Source: Alishewanella jeotgali KCTC 22429 (GTDB lineage Bacteria; Pseudomonadota; Gammaproteobacteria; Enterobacterales; Alteromonadaceae). Taken from it: a DNA stretch of 64,000 nucleotides. The stretch is from the NCBI RefSeq assembly GCF_000245735.1, contig NZ_AHTH01000028.1, positions 1 through 64,000 on the forward strand, given 5' to 3'. Shown piece after piece: positions 9,548 through 17,255 of this stretch (position 1 is the stretch's first letter; each line of letters opens with the position of its first letter). The notes beneath the pieces are model-generated. The model ran no database searches and was not told the DNA's origin. It saw only the letters and a program-made list of their open reading frames with translations. Both the position numbers and the translations under genes were made by a program.

Positions 9548-10488
9548 TAGCGGGCTTCCAGTAATAACCCCATGCCCAGCATAGGTTGATTGATCGGAAA
9601 GCGCTCAGCAGTAAATTTAGCGCGGTAATAGAGGGCATTGCCCCAGGCCTGGCGCTTTTCACCCTGGCCGGCCAGTTGCTGTAACAACAGGGTAAAGGGC
9701 TGCTCCGGCGCAATATCAAAGCGTGCTTCAATTTGTTTGGCTTGTTGTAGCCGCGCAACGTCGACTTCATGTACCCAGGCTTCAACATAGAGCCCTTGTT
9801 TTTCCGTGACCTCGGCAATTTGCCAACCCGGCTGAGCGGTGACGCCAGCGAATAACTTAGTGCGGTACCAGGGATGCAGGCTGTAACTGATGGCGCCATC
9901 CCGTTCGGCATAAACGCTCATATTCTGTAAGTTTTTCTCGGCCTCAGCCAGGTCTGCTGTTGCCTTATCAATCACCAGCTGCTGCTTGTAGAGCGCGTTT
10001 TGCTGCTCCTGGCGCGCGGTAACCAGGGTTTCGCCGGCTTTTTTCAGTTCGGTGCGCGCCCGTTGCTGGGTAAGCTGGTTATTTTCATAATCGTACAAAC
10101 TTAAGTTGGCCTTGGGTACAGCGGCATCGATATCGGCCTTTTCCAGCAGTAACTGCCGCCGCTCCAGTTCATACTCGGCTTCCAGCACCTTTAAGGCGTG
10201 CTGGCTTTCCAGTTGTTTATACTGTTCCTGCGCACTGATCAGGGATGTTTTCAGGCGTTCAATATTGGCCTGAATAGTGCCGGCATCGAATACCGCGACC
10301 AGATCGCCGGCCTGTACGGCTTCATTTTCCGGTTTTAGCCACTGCACCTGAATGCGCCAGGTGTCGCTCATCGGCGCCACGATATTTTGCCGGTATTCCG
10401 ATACCAGGCTGCCGGTTAACAGCAGCGGTAATGGCTTATCGGCTTGCTGACTGAGTGCCAGCGCAAAGACAAAACTCAGACTGAACAT
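9547..10488 (-). CDS. HlyD-like adaptor (first of three), secreted
   Basis: The 313-residue adaptor has a cleavable N-terminal signal ([13 protein letters not shown]) and no lipobox cysteine, unlike the next two. It keeps a lipoyl half (EAVQAGDLVAVFD), a long coiled hairpin (about 75-175), the second half (VYAERDGAISYSLHPWYRT) and a beta-barrel. The C-terminal end is short. GGAGG lies 7 nt before the ATG, and the gene overlaps the ATPase gene by 13 bp. It is recognisable as an adaptor from the duplicated lipoyl motif around the coiled hairpin; family-level similarity is weaker than for the other two. Confidence 0.8.
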   Translation of the reverse strand: MFSLSFVFALALSQQADKPLPLLLTGSLVSEYRQNIVAPMSDTWRIQVQWLKPENEAVQAGDLVAVFDAGTIQANIERLKTSLISAQEQYKQLESQHALKVLEAEYELERRQLLLEKADIDAAVPKANLSLYDYENNQLTQQRARTELKKAGETLVTARQEQQNALYKQQLVIDKATADLAEAEKNLQNMSVYAERDGAISYSLHPWYRTKLFAGVTAQPGWQIAEVTEKQGLYVEAWVHEVDVARLQQAKQIEARFDIAPEQPFTLLLQQLAGQGEKRQAWGNALYYRAKFTAERFPINQPMLGMGLLLEAR

Positions 10489-11156
10489 CCGCTATCCTCC
10501 AGGATCTGACCATCGCGCATCCGGATCACCCGTTGCGCATAGGCAGCGATATCATCCTCATGCGTCACCATCACCACGGTATTGCCCTGGCGATGTAACT
10601 CGGTTAACAGCTGCATAATTTCGACTGAGGTTTTACTGTCGAGGTTGCCGGTCGGCTCGTCGGCAAAGATCACCTTGGGGTTATTGATTAGGGCGCGGGC
10701 AATAGCAACGCGCTGGCGCTGGCCGCCGGACATCTCGGCAGGTTTATGGTGCATGCGATGGCCCAGACCAACCTGCTGTAACAAGGTTTCGGCCCGTTGT
10801 AATGCCTGCTCAGCCGGCGTAGCGGTATAGCGCAGCGGTAGCGCCACATTCTCGGCCGCGCTAAGGCGTGGTAACAGGTGAAAAGACTGGAAAATAAAAC
10901 CGATATGCTGATTACGCATGGCGGAGAGGGCGGCGTCATCCAGTTGGCTGACATCGGCGCCGGCTAACTGATAGCTGCCACTGCTTGGCGTATCCAGGCA
11001 GCCAAGAATGTTCATTAGTGTCGATTTGCCGGAGCCGGAGCTGCCCATAATGGCAACAAATTCGTTTTCAGCAATTTGCAGACTGACATCCCGTAATGCC
11101 TGCACCTGGGTATCGCCACTGCCAAATACTTTGCTAAGTGCTGAGGCCTGGATCAT
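10476..11156 (-). CDS. ABC exporter ATP-binding protein, MacB/LolD type
   Basis: The 226-residue ATPase powers the exporter. It shows Walker [10 protein letters not shown] (about 38), a Q-loop ([15 protein letters not shown]), the signature [15 protein letters not shown] (about 143), Walker [14 protein letters not shown] (about 163) and the switch histidine (VMVTHEDD). The DEPTGNLDS form is typical of the LolD/MacB/FtsE group. It is the first gene of the operon, with AGGGA 6-10 nt upstream of the ATG. No TolC gene lies in the window, so the outer-membrane partner must be elsewhere. Confidence 0.95.
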   Translation of the reverse strand: MIQASALSKVFGSGDTQVQALRDVSLQIAENEFVAIMGSSGSGKSTLMNILGCLDTPSSGSYQLAGADVSQLDDAALSAMRNQHIGFIFQSFHLLPRLSAAENVALPLRYTATPAEQALQRAETLLQQVGLGHRMHHKPAEMSGGQRQRVAIARALINNPKVIFADEPTGNLDSKTSVEIMQLLTELHRQGNTVVMVTHEDDIAAYAQRVIRMRDGQILEDSGCSV

Positions 11157-11279
11157 CGCTTTCCCTGTTGTAATAGTTTATTAACAACAGTCTGCCATAG
11201 CCGGGCCCGCTGCTACCAGCCAGGCCGGCGCGAAAAATGTAAGCAGTTATTTCAGGAACAGCGCACCTGCGTTAGGTAC

Positions 11280-12479
11280 TTATAGCGCAAATTGCTGCAC
11301 CAGTGTTAGCACGGCGTCCATTTGCGGTAACTGTGCCCGTTGCATAATCAGGGCCCGCCCCAACTCAATAGCCCGCAGCTCCGCCTCTGCCCGCTTGGTG
11401 GCATCGGTAATTTTCTCCAGATCAGCGACATGCGCCAAGCCAACGGTACGGCGGATCAGCTCACAACCGGCGTAACCCAGACTATCTGCCAATACCTGCT
11501 GTAAAAAGTGTTGTTGGTAGCGGCTGTTTTGCAAGGCGCTGTCTTGCGTCTCGCAGGCCATTAACTGGCTAAACTGCGAGGCAAATTGCTGCCAGAGCTC
11601 ACGGATTTGCGCTAATAAATAGGCTTGTTGCTGCTCTGCTTGTGCTGGCGCAAACAGGCCGGGGCAGGCGACGTAGTTTAGCAATAAGTTACCGAGCAGA
11701 GACCCGACATCAAAGCCGATCGGGCCATAAAAGCCAAACTCGGCGTCGATGACTTTGCAGTTATCAGCATTAATAAAGATACTGCCGCTATGCACATCAC
11801 CATGCAGTAAGGCTTGGGGTTTGGACAAAAAGTCGGCCTTTAGCGCTGCCACTTCGGCCTGGAGTTTCTCATCCTGCCACAGCTGGCGTGCCCGCGGCAG
11901 AATCAGGGCATGGATAGTATTGCGCTCATGATTACAGTAAGGGTCGGTAAAGAATAAATCCTCGGTGATCAGGCACAGCTCGGGGTTGATAAAGCGGGCC
12001 ACGGCGGCTTTTTTAACCGAGCCGCTCAGCACAAAATCACTGCTGTAAAACAAGGTTTGTGCCAGATAGGTTGCCATCTGGCTGGCCAGATGCGCAAAGG
12101 TTTTGCCCTTGACCAGTTCGCTGCGCAAAATCTGATACTGCTTCAGATCTTCCATTAAAATAGCCGACAACGCTGGCTCAAAATGCAATACTTCCACCGT
12201 ATGCTGTGGGCAAAAGCGGCCATGCTGCTGCAACACTTCAGCCTCGATCCGGGCGCGGTCGGTGCTAAGCGGCCAGCTTTCCCCCACGCAACGGGCATAG
12301 GGTAATGCCTGCTTGACGATCAGCGAGGTGCCTTTATCATTGCTGACCCGGAATACCAGATTCAGATTACCGTCGCCAAATTCGACGGCAGATAATTTAC
12401 TGTGATCGCCAAAGAGTTCACTATGCCGGTCCGCAAAACGTAACGCATCGTCTGGGGTAAAGATATGATAAGCCGTCAT
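11280..12479 (-). CDS. mtnK: S-methyl-5-thioribose kinase
   Basis: The 399-residue cytoplasmic kinase phosphorylates methylthioribose to methylthioribose-1-phosphate, the first committed step of the salvage route that recycles the methylthio group of spermidine and ethylene/AHL by-products. It has the aminoglycoside-kinase-like fold: a nucleotide-binding loop near residue 38 (FGDGNLNLVFRV), the catalytic HGDVHSGSIFI (about 228) and the metal-binding DAEFGFYGP (about 244). Length is normal. It is divergent from mtnA, and the shared 90-bp gap contains a perfect MetJ box. The 5'-methylthioadenosine nucleosidase needed upstream is not in the window. Confidence 0.93.
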   Translation of the reverse strand: MTAYHIFTPDDALRFADRHSELFGDHSKLSAVEFGDGNLNLVFRVSNDKGTSLIVKQALPYARCVGESWPLSTDRARIEAEVLQQHGRFCPQHTVEVLHFEPALSAILMEDLKQYQILRSELVKGKTFAHLASQMATYLAQTLFYSSDFVLSGSVKKAAVARFINPELCLITEDLFFTDPYCNHERNTIHALILPRARQLWQDEKLQAEVAALKADFLSKPQALLHGDVHSGSIFINADNCKVIDAEFGFYGPIGFDVGSLLGNLLLNYVACPGLFAPAQAEQQQAYLLAQIRELWQQFASQFSQLMACETQDSALQNSRYQQHFLQQVLADSLGYAGCELIRRTVGLAHVADLEKITDATKRAEAELRAIELGRALIMQRAQLPQMDAVLTLVQQFAL

Positions 12480-12496
12480 CGGGTTGCCTCAATCAC

Positions 12497-12525
12497 TTGC
12501 TCAGGGGTAAACAGGGCTGCATAAT
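12497..12525 (+). promoter_or_regulatory. Predicted sigma-70 promoter of mtnA
   Basis: TTGCTC (12497-12502) is followed after exactly 17 bp by CATAAT (12520-12525), a 5/6 match to the -10 consensus. Transcription would start near 12532, just ahead of the MetJ box. The -35 match is weak (3/6). Confidence 0.5.
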
Positions 12526-12529
12526 CGCA

Positions 12530-12545
12530 AAACATCCAGACGTCT
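12530..12545. promoter_or_regulatory. MetJ operator (met box) between mtnK and mtnA
   Basis: AGACGTCT at 12538-12545 is identical to the 8-bp MetJ consensus. The adjacent upstream octamer AAACATCC (12530-12537) matches it at 5 of 8 bases, giving the tandem two-box minimum known for MetJ. It lies in the 90-bp divergent gap, next to the predicted mtnA start point, so methionine/SAM repression of both genes is expected (inference). Confidence 0.72.
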
Positions 12546-12569
12546 GCAACGCCAAATGAGATAAAACAG

Positions 12570-13598
12570 ATGAAAAACCTGACCGCCTTAAGCCTGAAAA
12601 TAGTCGAGCAACAGCTCTATGTGCTGGACCAAACCTTACTGCCGCAGCAACAGCAATGGTTGCATTGTACTACCGTGCCACAGATGGTGAGACTGATCAA
12701 GAACTTACAATTGCGCGGTGCGCCGGCTATTGGCATTGGCGCTGTGCTGTTACTGGCCTACCGCGCCTTACAGGGGGATAGCCGCGAGCAGCTGCTGCAA
12801 GACGCTGCTGTGCTGCGTGCGGCAAGGCCCACCGCAGTCAATTTAATGAATAATCTGGACAGTATGCTTACGGCGCTGGCGCAGCCGGATTTTGTCGCGG
12901 CGGCAGTGGCCTGTGCAGAAGCCTTGTTTGCCGAAGATGTGGCGTTATGTGAGCAACTTGCCATACATGGTGCTGCGCTGGTGCAACCCGGCGAGCGGTT
13001 ACTGACGCATTGTAATACCGGTGGCCTTGCCACTGCTGGTGTTGGCACTGCGCTGGGGGTGATTCGGCTGGCGCAGCAGCAGGGCAAAGCTATCCGGCTC
13101 TGGGTAGATGAAACCCGGCCGTTATTGCAAGGCGGCCGGCTGACAGCCTGGGAGTGCGAACAGCTGGGCATTCCCTATCAACTGATTTGCGACAATATGG
13201 CGGCGATGTTAATGGCTCGCGGTGAGGTGGATCGGATCTTTGTTGGCGCCGACCGTATTGCCGCCAATGGTGACTTTGCCAATAAAGTGGGTACCTATAG
13301 CCTGGCGGTGCTGGCGCATTATCATCAGGTGCCGTTTTATGTGGTGGCACCGCGTACGACTATCGATCTGGCCTGTCCGGATGGGGGTGCTATTCCGATC
13401 GAGCAGCGCGCTGCGGATGAAGTACGTGGGGTGTCGGGGGCCTTTGGCCAAACGCTGTGGGCGCCGGCGCAGGCCGCGGTATTTAACCCGGCCTTTGATG
13501 TGACACCGGCGAAGCTGGTCACCGGCTGGGTACTGGATAGCGGGGTATATAACCAGCAGCAAATTGCTGCCGGTGTGCTACAGCAACTAAACTATTAA
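12570..13598 (+). CDS. mtnA: S-methyl-5-thioribose-1-phosphate isomerase
   Basis: The 342-residue cytoplasmic isomerase converts methylthioribose-1-phosphate to methylthioribulose-1-phosphate, the product needed by MtnB. It has the eIF2B-like fold with [10 protein letters not shown] near residue 50, the catalytic cysteine in [10 protein letters not shown] near 151, and the catalytic aspartate in [18 protein letters not shown] near 230. Length is normal for the family. It is divergent from mtnK under a shared MetJ box and completes the kinase-isomerase half of the pathway; mtnB, C and D lie 5 kb to the right. Confidence 0.95.
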   Translation: MKNLTALSLKIVEQQLYVLDQTLLPQQQQWLHCTTVPQMVRLIKNLQLRGAPAIGIGAVLLLAYRALQGDSREQLLQDAAVLRAARPTAVNLMNNLDSMLTALAQPDFVAAAVACAEALFAEDVALCEQLAIHGAALVQPGERLLTHCNTGGLATAGVGTALGVIRLAQQQGKAIRLWVDETRPLLQGGRLTAWECEQLGIPYQLICDNMAAMLMARGEVDRIFVGADRIAANGDFANKVGTYSLAVLAHYHQVPFYVVAPRTTIDLACPDGGAIPIEQRAADEVRGVSGAFGQTLWAPAQAAVFNPAFDVTPAKLVTGWVLDSGVYNQQQIAAGVLQQLNY

Positions 13599-13670
13599 GT
13601 TGGCGTTAATCACTCAAGTCGCACAGTATGCCGGTGTTGCAGTAGGGTACTGGCAATAAGGAGAATGAAG

Positions 13671-14381
13671 ATGCAAAGCAAGGCAGCAACAATACTGGGT
13701 TTTAGCCTGATGCTCGGGCTGGCGGCACTGGGATTTCTGGTGCAGCAAATGGCGGTAAAATTTAAAGAATACGAGCGGGTGGTGAATGTAAAAGGCCTGG
13801 CCGAGCAGGAAGTGGCAGCCGATACTGTAATTTGGCCGATCCAGTTTACGGTGGCCGATAATCAGCTGGGCAGCTTATTTGAAACCCTGGAGCAGCAAAG
13901 CGGCCTAATTACGGCGTTTTTGCAACAGGGCGGTGTCGAGGCCAGTGCCATCAGCCGTGCCGCGCCAAATGTGATTGATAAAAAAGCGCAGCAGTATGGT
14001 GAAGGCGATCGGGCGGAGTTTCGCTATATCGCCAGCCAGACGCTAACGGTTTATAGTAAGGATGTGGCAAAAATCCGCGGCCTGATCAGTGCTATCGGGC
14101 AACTGGGACGTCAGGGTATTGTCTTTAATCAGGATCCTTACCAGAACCGGGTGGAGTACAGCTTTACGGCACTGAATGAGCTAAAGCCACAGATGATTGA
14201 AGAAGCGACCAAGCAGGCGCGCGAAGTGGCGTTAAAATTTGCGCAGGATTCACAAAGCCAGCTGGGCAAAATCAAAACCGCTTCGCAGGGGCAGTTTTCG
14301 ATTAGCGACCGGGATGCCAATACACCCCATATTAAAAAGGTACGCGTAGTGACCACAGTTGAGTATTATCTGTCAGATTAG
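13671..14381 (+). CDS. SIMPL-domain periplasmic/membrane-anchored protein
   Basis: This protein of about 236 residues has one N-terminal hydrophobic segment (ATILGFSLMLGLAALGFLV) that anchors or exports it. A SIMPL (DUF541) domain fills the rest, seen in VNVKGLAEQEVAADTVIW and the C-terminal KVRVVTTVEYYL. Family members form oligomeric periplasmic barrels of uncertain role, some linked to oxidative stress. AAGGAG at 13658-13663 is 7 nt from ATG 13671 but only 1 nt from ATG 13665, so I prefer 13671. It sits 66-72 bp after mtnA, but nothing connects it to methionine salvage. Confidence 0.85.
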   Translation: MQSKAATILGFSLMLGLAALGFLVQQMAVKFKEYERVVNVKGLAEQEVAADTVIWPIQFTVADNQLGSLFETLEQQSGLITAFLQQGGVEASAISRAAPNVIDKKAQQYGEGDRAEFRYIASQTLTVYSKDVAKIRGLISAIGQLGRQGIVFNQDPYQNRVEYSFTALNELKPQMIEEATKQAREVALKFAQDSQSQLGKIKTASQGQFSISDRDANTPHIKKVRVVTTVEYYLSD

Positions 14382-14399
14382 CCCGGAATTAGCGCAGCT

Positions 14400-14429
14400 A
14401 TGGCTTACAACAGGGTACAACTAAGCCAT
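14400..14429. repeat. Stem-loop after the SIMPL gene
   Basis: ATGGCTTA (14400-14407) and TAAGCCAT (14422-14429) are a perfect 8-bp inverted repeat with a 14-nt loop. It ends 11 bp before the pentanucleotide array. No T-run follows, so a terminator role is doubtful. Confidence 0.4.
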
Positions 14430-14440
14430 AATCCGCATGC

Positions 14441-14485
14441 TGAGCTGAGCTGAGCTGAGCTGAGCTGAGCTGAGCTGAGCTGAGC
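14441..14485 (+). repeat. Pentanucleotide microsatellite (TGAGC)9
   Basis: Nine uninterrupted copies of TGAGC occupy 45 bp. The array ends 6 bp before the GGAGG ribosome-binding site of the 69-aa gene and carries stop codons in all three plus-strand frames, so it is not translated in that direction. Long perfect pentamer arrays are prone to slipped-strand length change. Here a change would alter promoter spacing or the 5' leader of the following small gene and, probably, the signal peptidase gene. Confidence 0.97.
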
Positions 14486-14502
14486 AGGAATGGAGGATCG
14501 CA

Positions 14503-14712
14503 ATGGAATTGTTCACCCTGTTTGCATTGATAGTCGTTATCAGTTTCAGCTTGGCCTGGCTGATCAAACGACGCCTTGGCGTGAAATTATTCGCCCCGCT
14601 GCCTGAATATGACAAGGGTTGGAAAAATATGTTAGCAGCGGCTTTACCAGCCATTTTAGCCGCGATTTCTTTGGTGCTAAGTTATTATATTAACTCGCTG
14701 CTTTGGTCGTGA
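14503..14712 (+). CDS. Small two-helix membrane protein, unknown function
   Basis: The 69-residue protein is mostly two hydrophobic helices: about residues 3-21 (LFTLFALIVVISFSLAWLI) and about 45-66. A basic and polar loop KRRLGVKLFAPLPEYDKGWKN joins them. I do not recognise the family. GGAGG at 14492-14496 lies 6 nt before the ATG, supporting real translation. The TgAGC repeat lies directly upstream. A signal peptidase I-like gene starts 47 bp downstream in the same direction, so the two may form an operon and act together. Confidence 0.7.
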   Translation: MELFTLFALIVVISFSLAWLIKRRLGVKLFAPLPEYDKGWKNMLAAALPAILAAISLVLSYYINSLLWS

Positions 14713-14759
14713 GCTTGTGTTGCTAATTGAGATAGGTCTTTTTAGCTAAAGGAGTTAGC

Positions 14760-15494
14760 TTGTTTAGAAAAAGTCGTACGCAGCATTTCTTTATTTTAAA
14801 TATCCTAATTTGGTTTGGGTTTTTGCTGAGTTTGCGGCTGTTTCAGCTCGGCGATAGCCCACAGCAGCTGCAAAGCTGGAGTTACCTGGGGATCGCTTTG
14901 CTCGCTGCTCAGGGTATTGCTTTTGCCTTACGCAAAAATATTTTGGCTGGTATTGGCTATTATATCTCTGCGATTCTGCTGCTGGTCATATTTATGGCTA
15001 CCGGAGCTATCGGCTACGTCCTTGGCAATATATTAGGTTCAGGTTCTGCCTGGCCTTTGCTGACAAAAGGGGATCTGGTTATCGGTCGGACCTTTGCGCT
15101 TTCATTTCAGCCTGGTGTGATGGTACGAGCGGAAATTGAAGGTAAGAGCAGTATCAAGAGAATCCATGGCGTACCGGGAGATCAAATCACCATCTGCGAC
15201 GGCTTGGTATACGTCAATGATATTGCCTATCAGCAGGTTAATAATTGGGTGGGTTTTCGATTTGAAAACGCTGCGCAGTGTCAAAGAGAGTACCGTAAGC
15301 TGCAACTCGCCGCGGATGAGTATTTTGTGTTAGGGGATAACACTAACCAAAGCCGGGATTCCAGACAATATGGTCCAGTGCCAAGAACTGCGCTGTATGA
15401 AAATTTTCTGTATGCGATACGCGATGATATGACGGTGCGGTATTTAACTGCCGAGTTTGTCGCTCCCGCAGAAGACAAAGGCGCAGGGCAGTAA
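14760..15494 (+). CDS. Signal peptidase I-like protein with extended membrane domain
   Basis: The 244-residue protein has about four predicted N-terminal membrane segments (about 10-110), then the type I signal peptidase core. The serine-loop GSGSAWPLLTKGD (about 93-105) keeps the catalytic serine but has SAW where SM is usual. The lysine motif KRIHGVPGD (about 133) and the GDNTNQSRDSRQYGPV box (about 196) are both intact. The housekeeping enzyme is usually next to lepA; this copy is not, so it is likely a specialised paralogue. TTG 14760 is the start, with AAAGGAG ending 5 nt upstream. Its last codons lie inside the left copy of a 64-bp direct repeat. Confidence 0.85.
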   Translation: MFRKSRTQHFFILNILIWFGFLLSLRLFQLGDSPQQLQSWSYLGIALLAAQGIAFALRKNILAGIGYYISAILLLVIFMATGAIGYVLGNILGSGSAWPLLTKGDLVIGRTFALSFQPGVMVRAEIEGKSSIKRIHGVPGDQITICDGLVYVNDIAYQQVNNWVGFRFENAAQCQREYRKLQLAADEYFVLGDNTNQSRDSRQYGPVPRTALYENFLYAIRDDMTVRYLTAEFVAPAEDKGAGQ

Positions 15495-15535
15495 GCCTTG
15501 CAACAATAAGGCCGGTTTGCTGTGCTAGCAGGCAA
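15472..15535 (+). repeat. Left copy of 64-bp direct repeat flanking hipBA
   Basis: This segment matches 17373-17436 at 59 of 64 bases by my count, with an exact offset of 1901 bp and no gaps. It spans the last six codons and stop of the signal peptidase gene and continues 41 bp beyond. The arrangement looks like target duplication or recombination around an inserted hipBA cassette. Confidence 0.92.
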
Positions 15536-15555
15536 CGGTTATAGCTTTGGGGCCG

Positions 15556-15588
15556 CTCTGCATTTAATGTTAAAGATTAAATGCAGAG
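15556..15588. repeat. 13-bp inverted repeat across the hipA stop codon
   Basis: CTCTGCATTTAAT (15556-15568) and ATTAAATGCAGAG (15576-15588) are perfectly complementary with a 7-nt loop. The stem contains the last hipA codons and its stop is in the loop. No U-tract follows in the hipA direction, so it is not a standard terminator. It may protect the mRNA 3' end or mark an element end. Confidence 0.75.
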
Positions 15589-16820
15589 GCCTTTATTGCT
15601 TGCTCAGCCCGACTGATACCCAAACGCTTAGCAACGATTTTCCAATGCTTAACCGCAGCTAATACCTCATCGTAAATTTGCGTTGCTTGGTTTTGAGAAA
15701 GTCGAAAAAGCTCTTTTACTTCAAAGGCTAACTGATAATTTAAGGCATTATCGGTTTCAGTGATATTCAGATGAAGCCCGCTTTTGCCAACGATAGGGTT
15801 TAAGTCGTAAGCAGGTGACAACTTCCAGCCATTTTTTGTCAGTAAAAAGCCATGGTTACGCAGGTGATCATCAGTATTAGACACAGCAATATTAAAGATG
15901 ATACGACGCCACAATTGCGCTAAATCCGCTTCTGTTTGTGCTCCCTGTGTGCAGAGGAACTCTGCAATTTCTAGGTAACTTGCTCCTTGAGATTGTTCAC
16001 CATCGTAGTATTGGAGTTGAGTCATCGCAGATGAGAAATGCAGGCGTTGTTTACCTTGGCGGTCGAAGCGTTTGGTCAAAAAAGTGTGGTGGTGTGATGA
16101 AAATTTCCTGATCTCGCTTGGAAACATCTCAACGCCCGCTGCTATCGCTAACTCATAACAGAGCATTTCCCATGCCCCCACATCGTGTGTGTCATTTGAG
16201 TTGGGAAATTTCGCGATCCATAAATGATGATTATCATCGGTTACACACGCTTTAGGTCTGGCACCACCTAAAGATGAACCTGGCGCAATCAGCATTTTCA
16301 ACCAGCGATAATAGTCATCCGTGTCTATGTTATCGTCTTTTTCAATCTGTAAAGCGGCGTACTCCAACTCACGCAGTGAAGCCATAGGCGGTGCTGCAAA
16401 ATCTGCATTATTATCCAAGAATTCAATACTGCCAGTTCGTTTAAATCTGAGCCCTCCCATTCGGTAAGAGTCATGCACTCCAAGTAAATAATCCAATTCG
16501 TTTAATCGACTTGTTGTCCTTAAGCCTTTTCGAGCTTCAATAGCCGCGCGGCGCTGCATCAAAATGCGCCCCCAACGATCGGGGGATGAATCCAAAAATG
16601 CGCGGAAGTTTTTGTCAGCCTCGTCATTGTAGAGTTGGCCTGCATGTAGTATCAGCATCGGATCAATTTGCAAACGATAGGCTGACGTTAAAAATGCTTT
16701 CTCGTATGCAAAGCTAAATACACCGCCACGGTTTGAATCACTGTAGGCAAGTTGCCCAACTAACAGGGGCTCCTGAATTGGATACCAGTCAGCATATACT
16801 TCGACTATTTCACGGCTCAT
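15570..16820 (-). CDS. hipA: HipA-family serine/threonine kinase toxin
   Basis: The 416-residue toxin belongs to the type II HipA group; E. coli HipA phosphorylates GltX and drives persistence. An N-terminal subdomain (about 1-110) is followed by the phosphate-binding loop SSLGGARPKA (about 185), the catalytic segment NTDDHLRNHGFLL (about 314) and the metal site LSPAYDLNP (about 335). All kinase motifs appear intact. It overlaps the hipB stop by 4 bp (ATGA). The target cannot be read from sequence. The gene is by eye more AT-rich than its neighbours and sits between 64-bp direct repeats, both signs of transfer. Confidence 0.92.
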   Translation of the reverse strand: MSREIVEVYADWYPIQEPLLVGQLAYSDSNRGGVFSFAYEKAFLTSAYRLQIDPMLILHAGQLYNDEADKNFRAFLDSSPDRWGRILMQRRAAIEARKGLRTTSRLNELDYLLGVHDSYRMGGLRFKRTGSIEFLDNNADFAAPPMASLRELEYAALQIEKDDNIDTDDYYRWLKMLIAPGSSLGGARPKACVTDDNHHLWIAKFPNSNDTHDVGAWEMLCYELAIAAGVEMFPSEIRKFSSHHHTFLTKRFDRQGKQRLHFSSAMTQLQYYDGEQSQGASYLEIAEFLCTQGAQTEADLAQLWRRIIFNIAVSNTDDHLRNHGFLLTKNGWKLSPAYDLNPIVGKSGLHLNITETDNALNYQLAFEVKELFRLSQNQATQIYDEVLAAVKHWKIVAKRLGISRAEQAIKASAFNL

Positions 16821-17122
16821 TTAGAACCTTCCAGTAATTTTAAGTTTTGCAGCTTGATACCCACTTCGTCGCGAGCCGCCATATCTTCAAAATTACTTTC
16901 CATGCCCAAAACGGCCATAACTTTCAAATAAGTACCAATAGCAACACCTGGGTCACCGGCAAAGACTTTATTCACGGTTTTGTGATCAAAGCCAGTCCGT
17001 TCGCACAACAGTTTTTTGGTAAAACCTCGACGTTTCATTGCTAACAGCAAGTCTTCACCAAAATGAGCCAGAATTTTTCGCTGTTTGGGAAACAGAATGT
17101 TATGTAAATCACGCTTAGCCAT
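16817..17122 (-). CDS. hipB: HipB-like HTH antitoxin
   Basis: The 101-residue protein has an XRE-type helix-turn-helix at about residues 25-60 (FGEDLLLAMKRRGFTKKLL, then RTGFDHKTVNKVFAG). It should neutralise HipA and repress its own operon as a complex. AGGA lies 6 nt before the ATG. The promoter region directly upstream contains four palindromes, matching the known autoregulation of this family. The last four bases overlap hipA. Confidence 0.88.
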   Translation of the reverse strand: MAKRDLHNILFPKQRKILAHFGEDLLLAMKRRGFTKKLLCERTGFDHKTVNKVFAGDPGVAIGTYLKVMAVLGMESNFEDMAARDEVGIKLQNLKLLEGSK

Positions 17123-17126
17123 AGAT

Positions 17127-17139
17127 TATCCTAATAGGA
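17127..17139. promoter_or_regulatory. Operator-like palindrome at the hipB ribosome-binding site
   Basis: TATCCTAATAGGA contains the perfect palindrome TCCTA-A-TAGGA (17129-17139) and covers the hipB ribosome-binding site on the minus strand. A related sequence, TATCCTATTTTAGGA, occurs at 17256-17270. Confidence 0.5.
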
Positions 17140-17178
17140 CTATATTCCCATTACTCAGCCATTAATGGGAATATAGTC
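17138..17178. promoter_or_regulatory. Main hipBA operator (16-bp inverted repeat)
   Basis: GACTATATTCCCATTA (17138-17153) and its exact reverse complement (17163-17178) are separated by 9 bp. The right arm contains the predicted hipBA -10 box and the left arm covers the start of the transcript, so binding there would block transcription. Confidence 0.8.
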
Positions 17179-17198
17179 TAACTCTGGTGGCTTGGCAA
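17170..17198 (-). promoter_or_regulatory. Predicted hipBA promoter
   Basis: On the minus strand TTGCCA (17198-17193, 5/6 to consensus) is followed after exactly 17 bp by TATATT (17175-17170, 5/6). The -10 box lies within the right arm of the large inverted repeat. Transcription would begin near 17163, about 40 nt before hipB. Confidence 0.7.
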
Positions 17199-17208
17199 CG
17201 TTGACTCA

Positions 17209-17230
17209 GGGATTGTGGTACTATAATCCC
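17209..17230. promoter_or_regulatory. Upstream hipBA operator-like palindrome
   Basis: GGGATTGTGGT (17209-17219) and ACTATAATCCC (17220-17230) form an imperfect 22-bp palindrome (9/11 pairs). The half-site ACTATAATCCC differs at one base from the ACTATATTCCC half-site of the main operator. The centres are about 61 bp apart, close to six helical turns, which would suit looping. Confidence 0.6.
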
Positions 17231-17255
17231 ACTTTTGTTATTTAAATGGCATTAA

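Noticed and set aside
9465..9911. 148-residue frame across the two adaptor genes
   Set aside because: It is a shifted frame over the strongly supported adaptor genes, without motif or start signal.
12480..12569. SAM riboswitch upstream of mtnA or mtnK
   Set aside because: The 90-bp gap is too short and shows no conserved SAM aptamer; a protein operator fits better.
14421..14654. Leftward frame reading through the pentamer array
   Set aside because: It is the shadow of the 69-aa gene, with low-complexity SSAQL repeats from the array and no ribosome-binding site.
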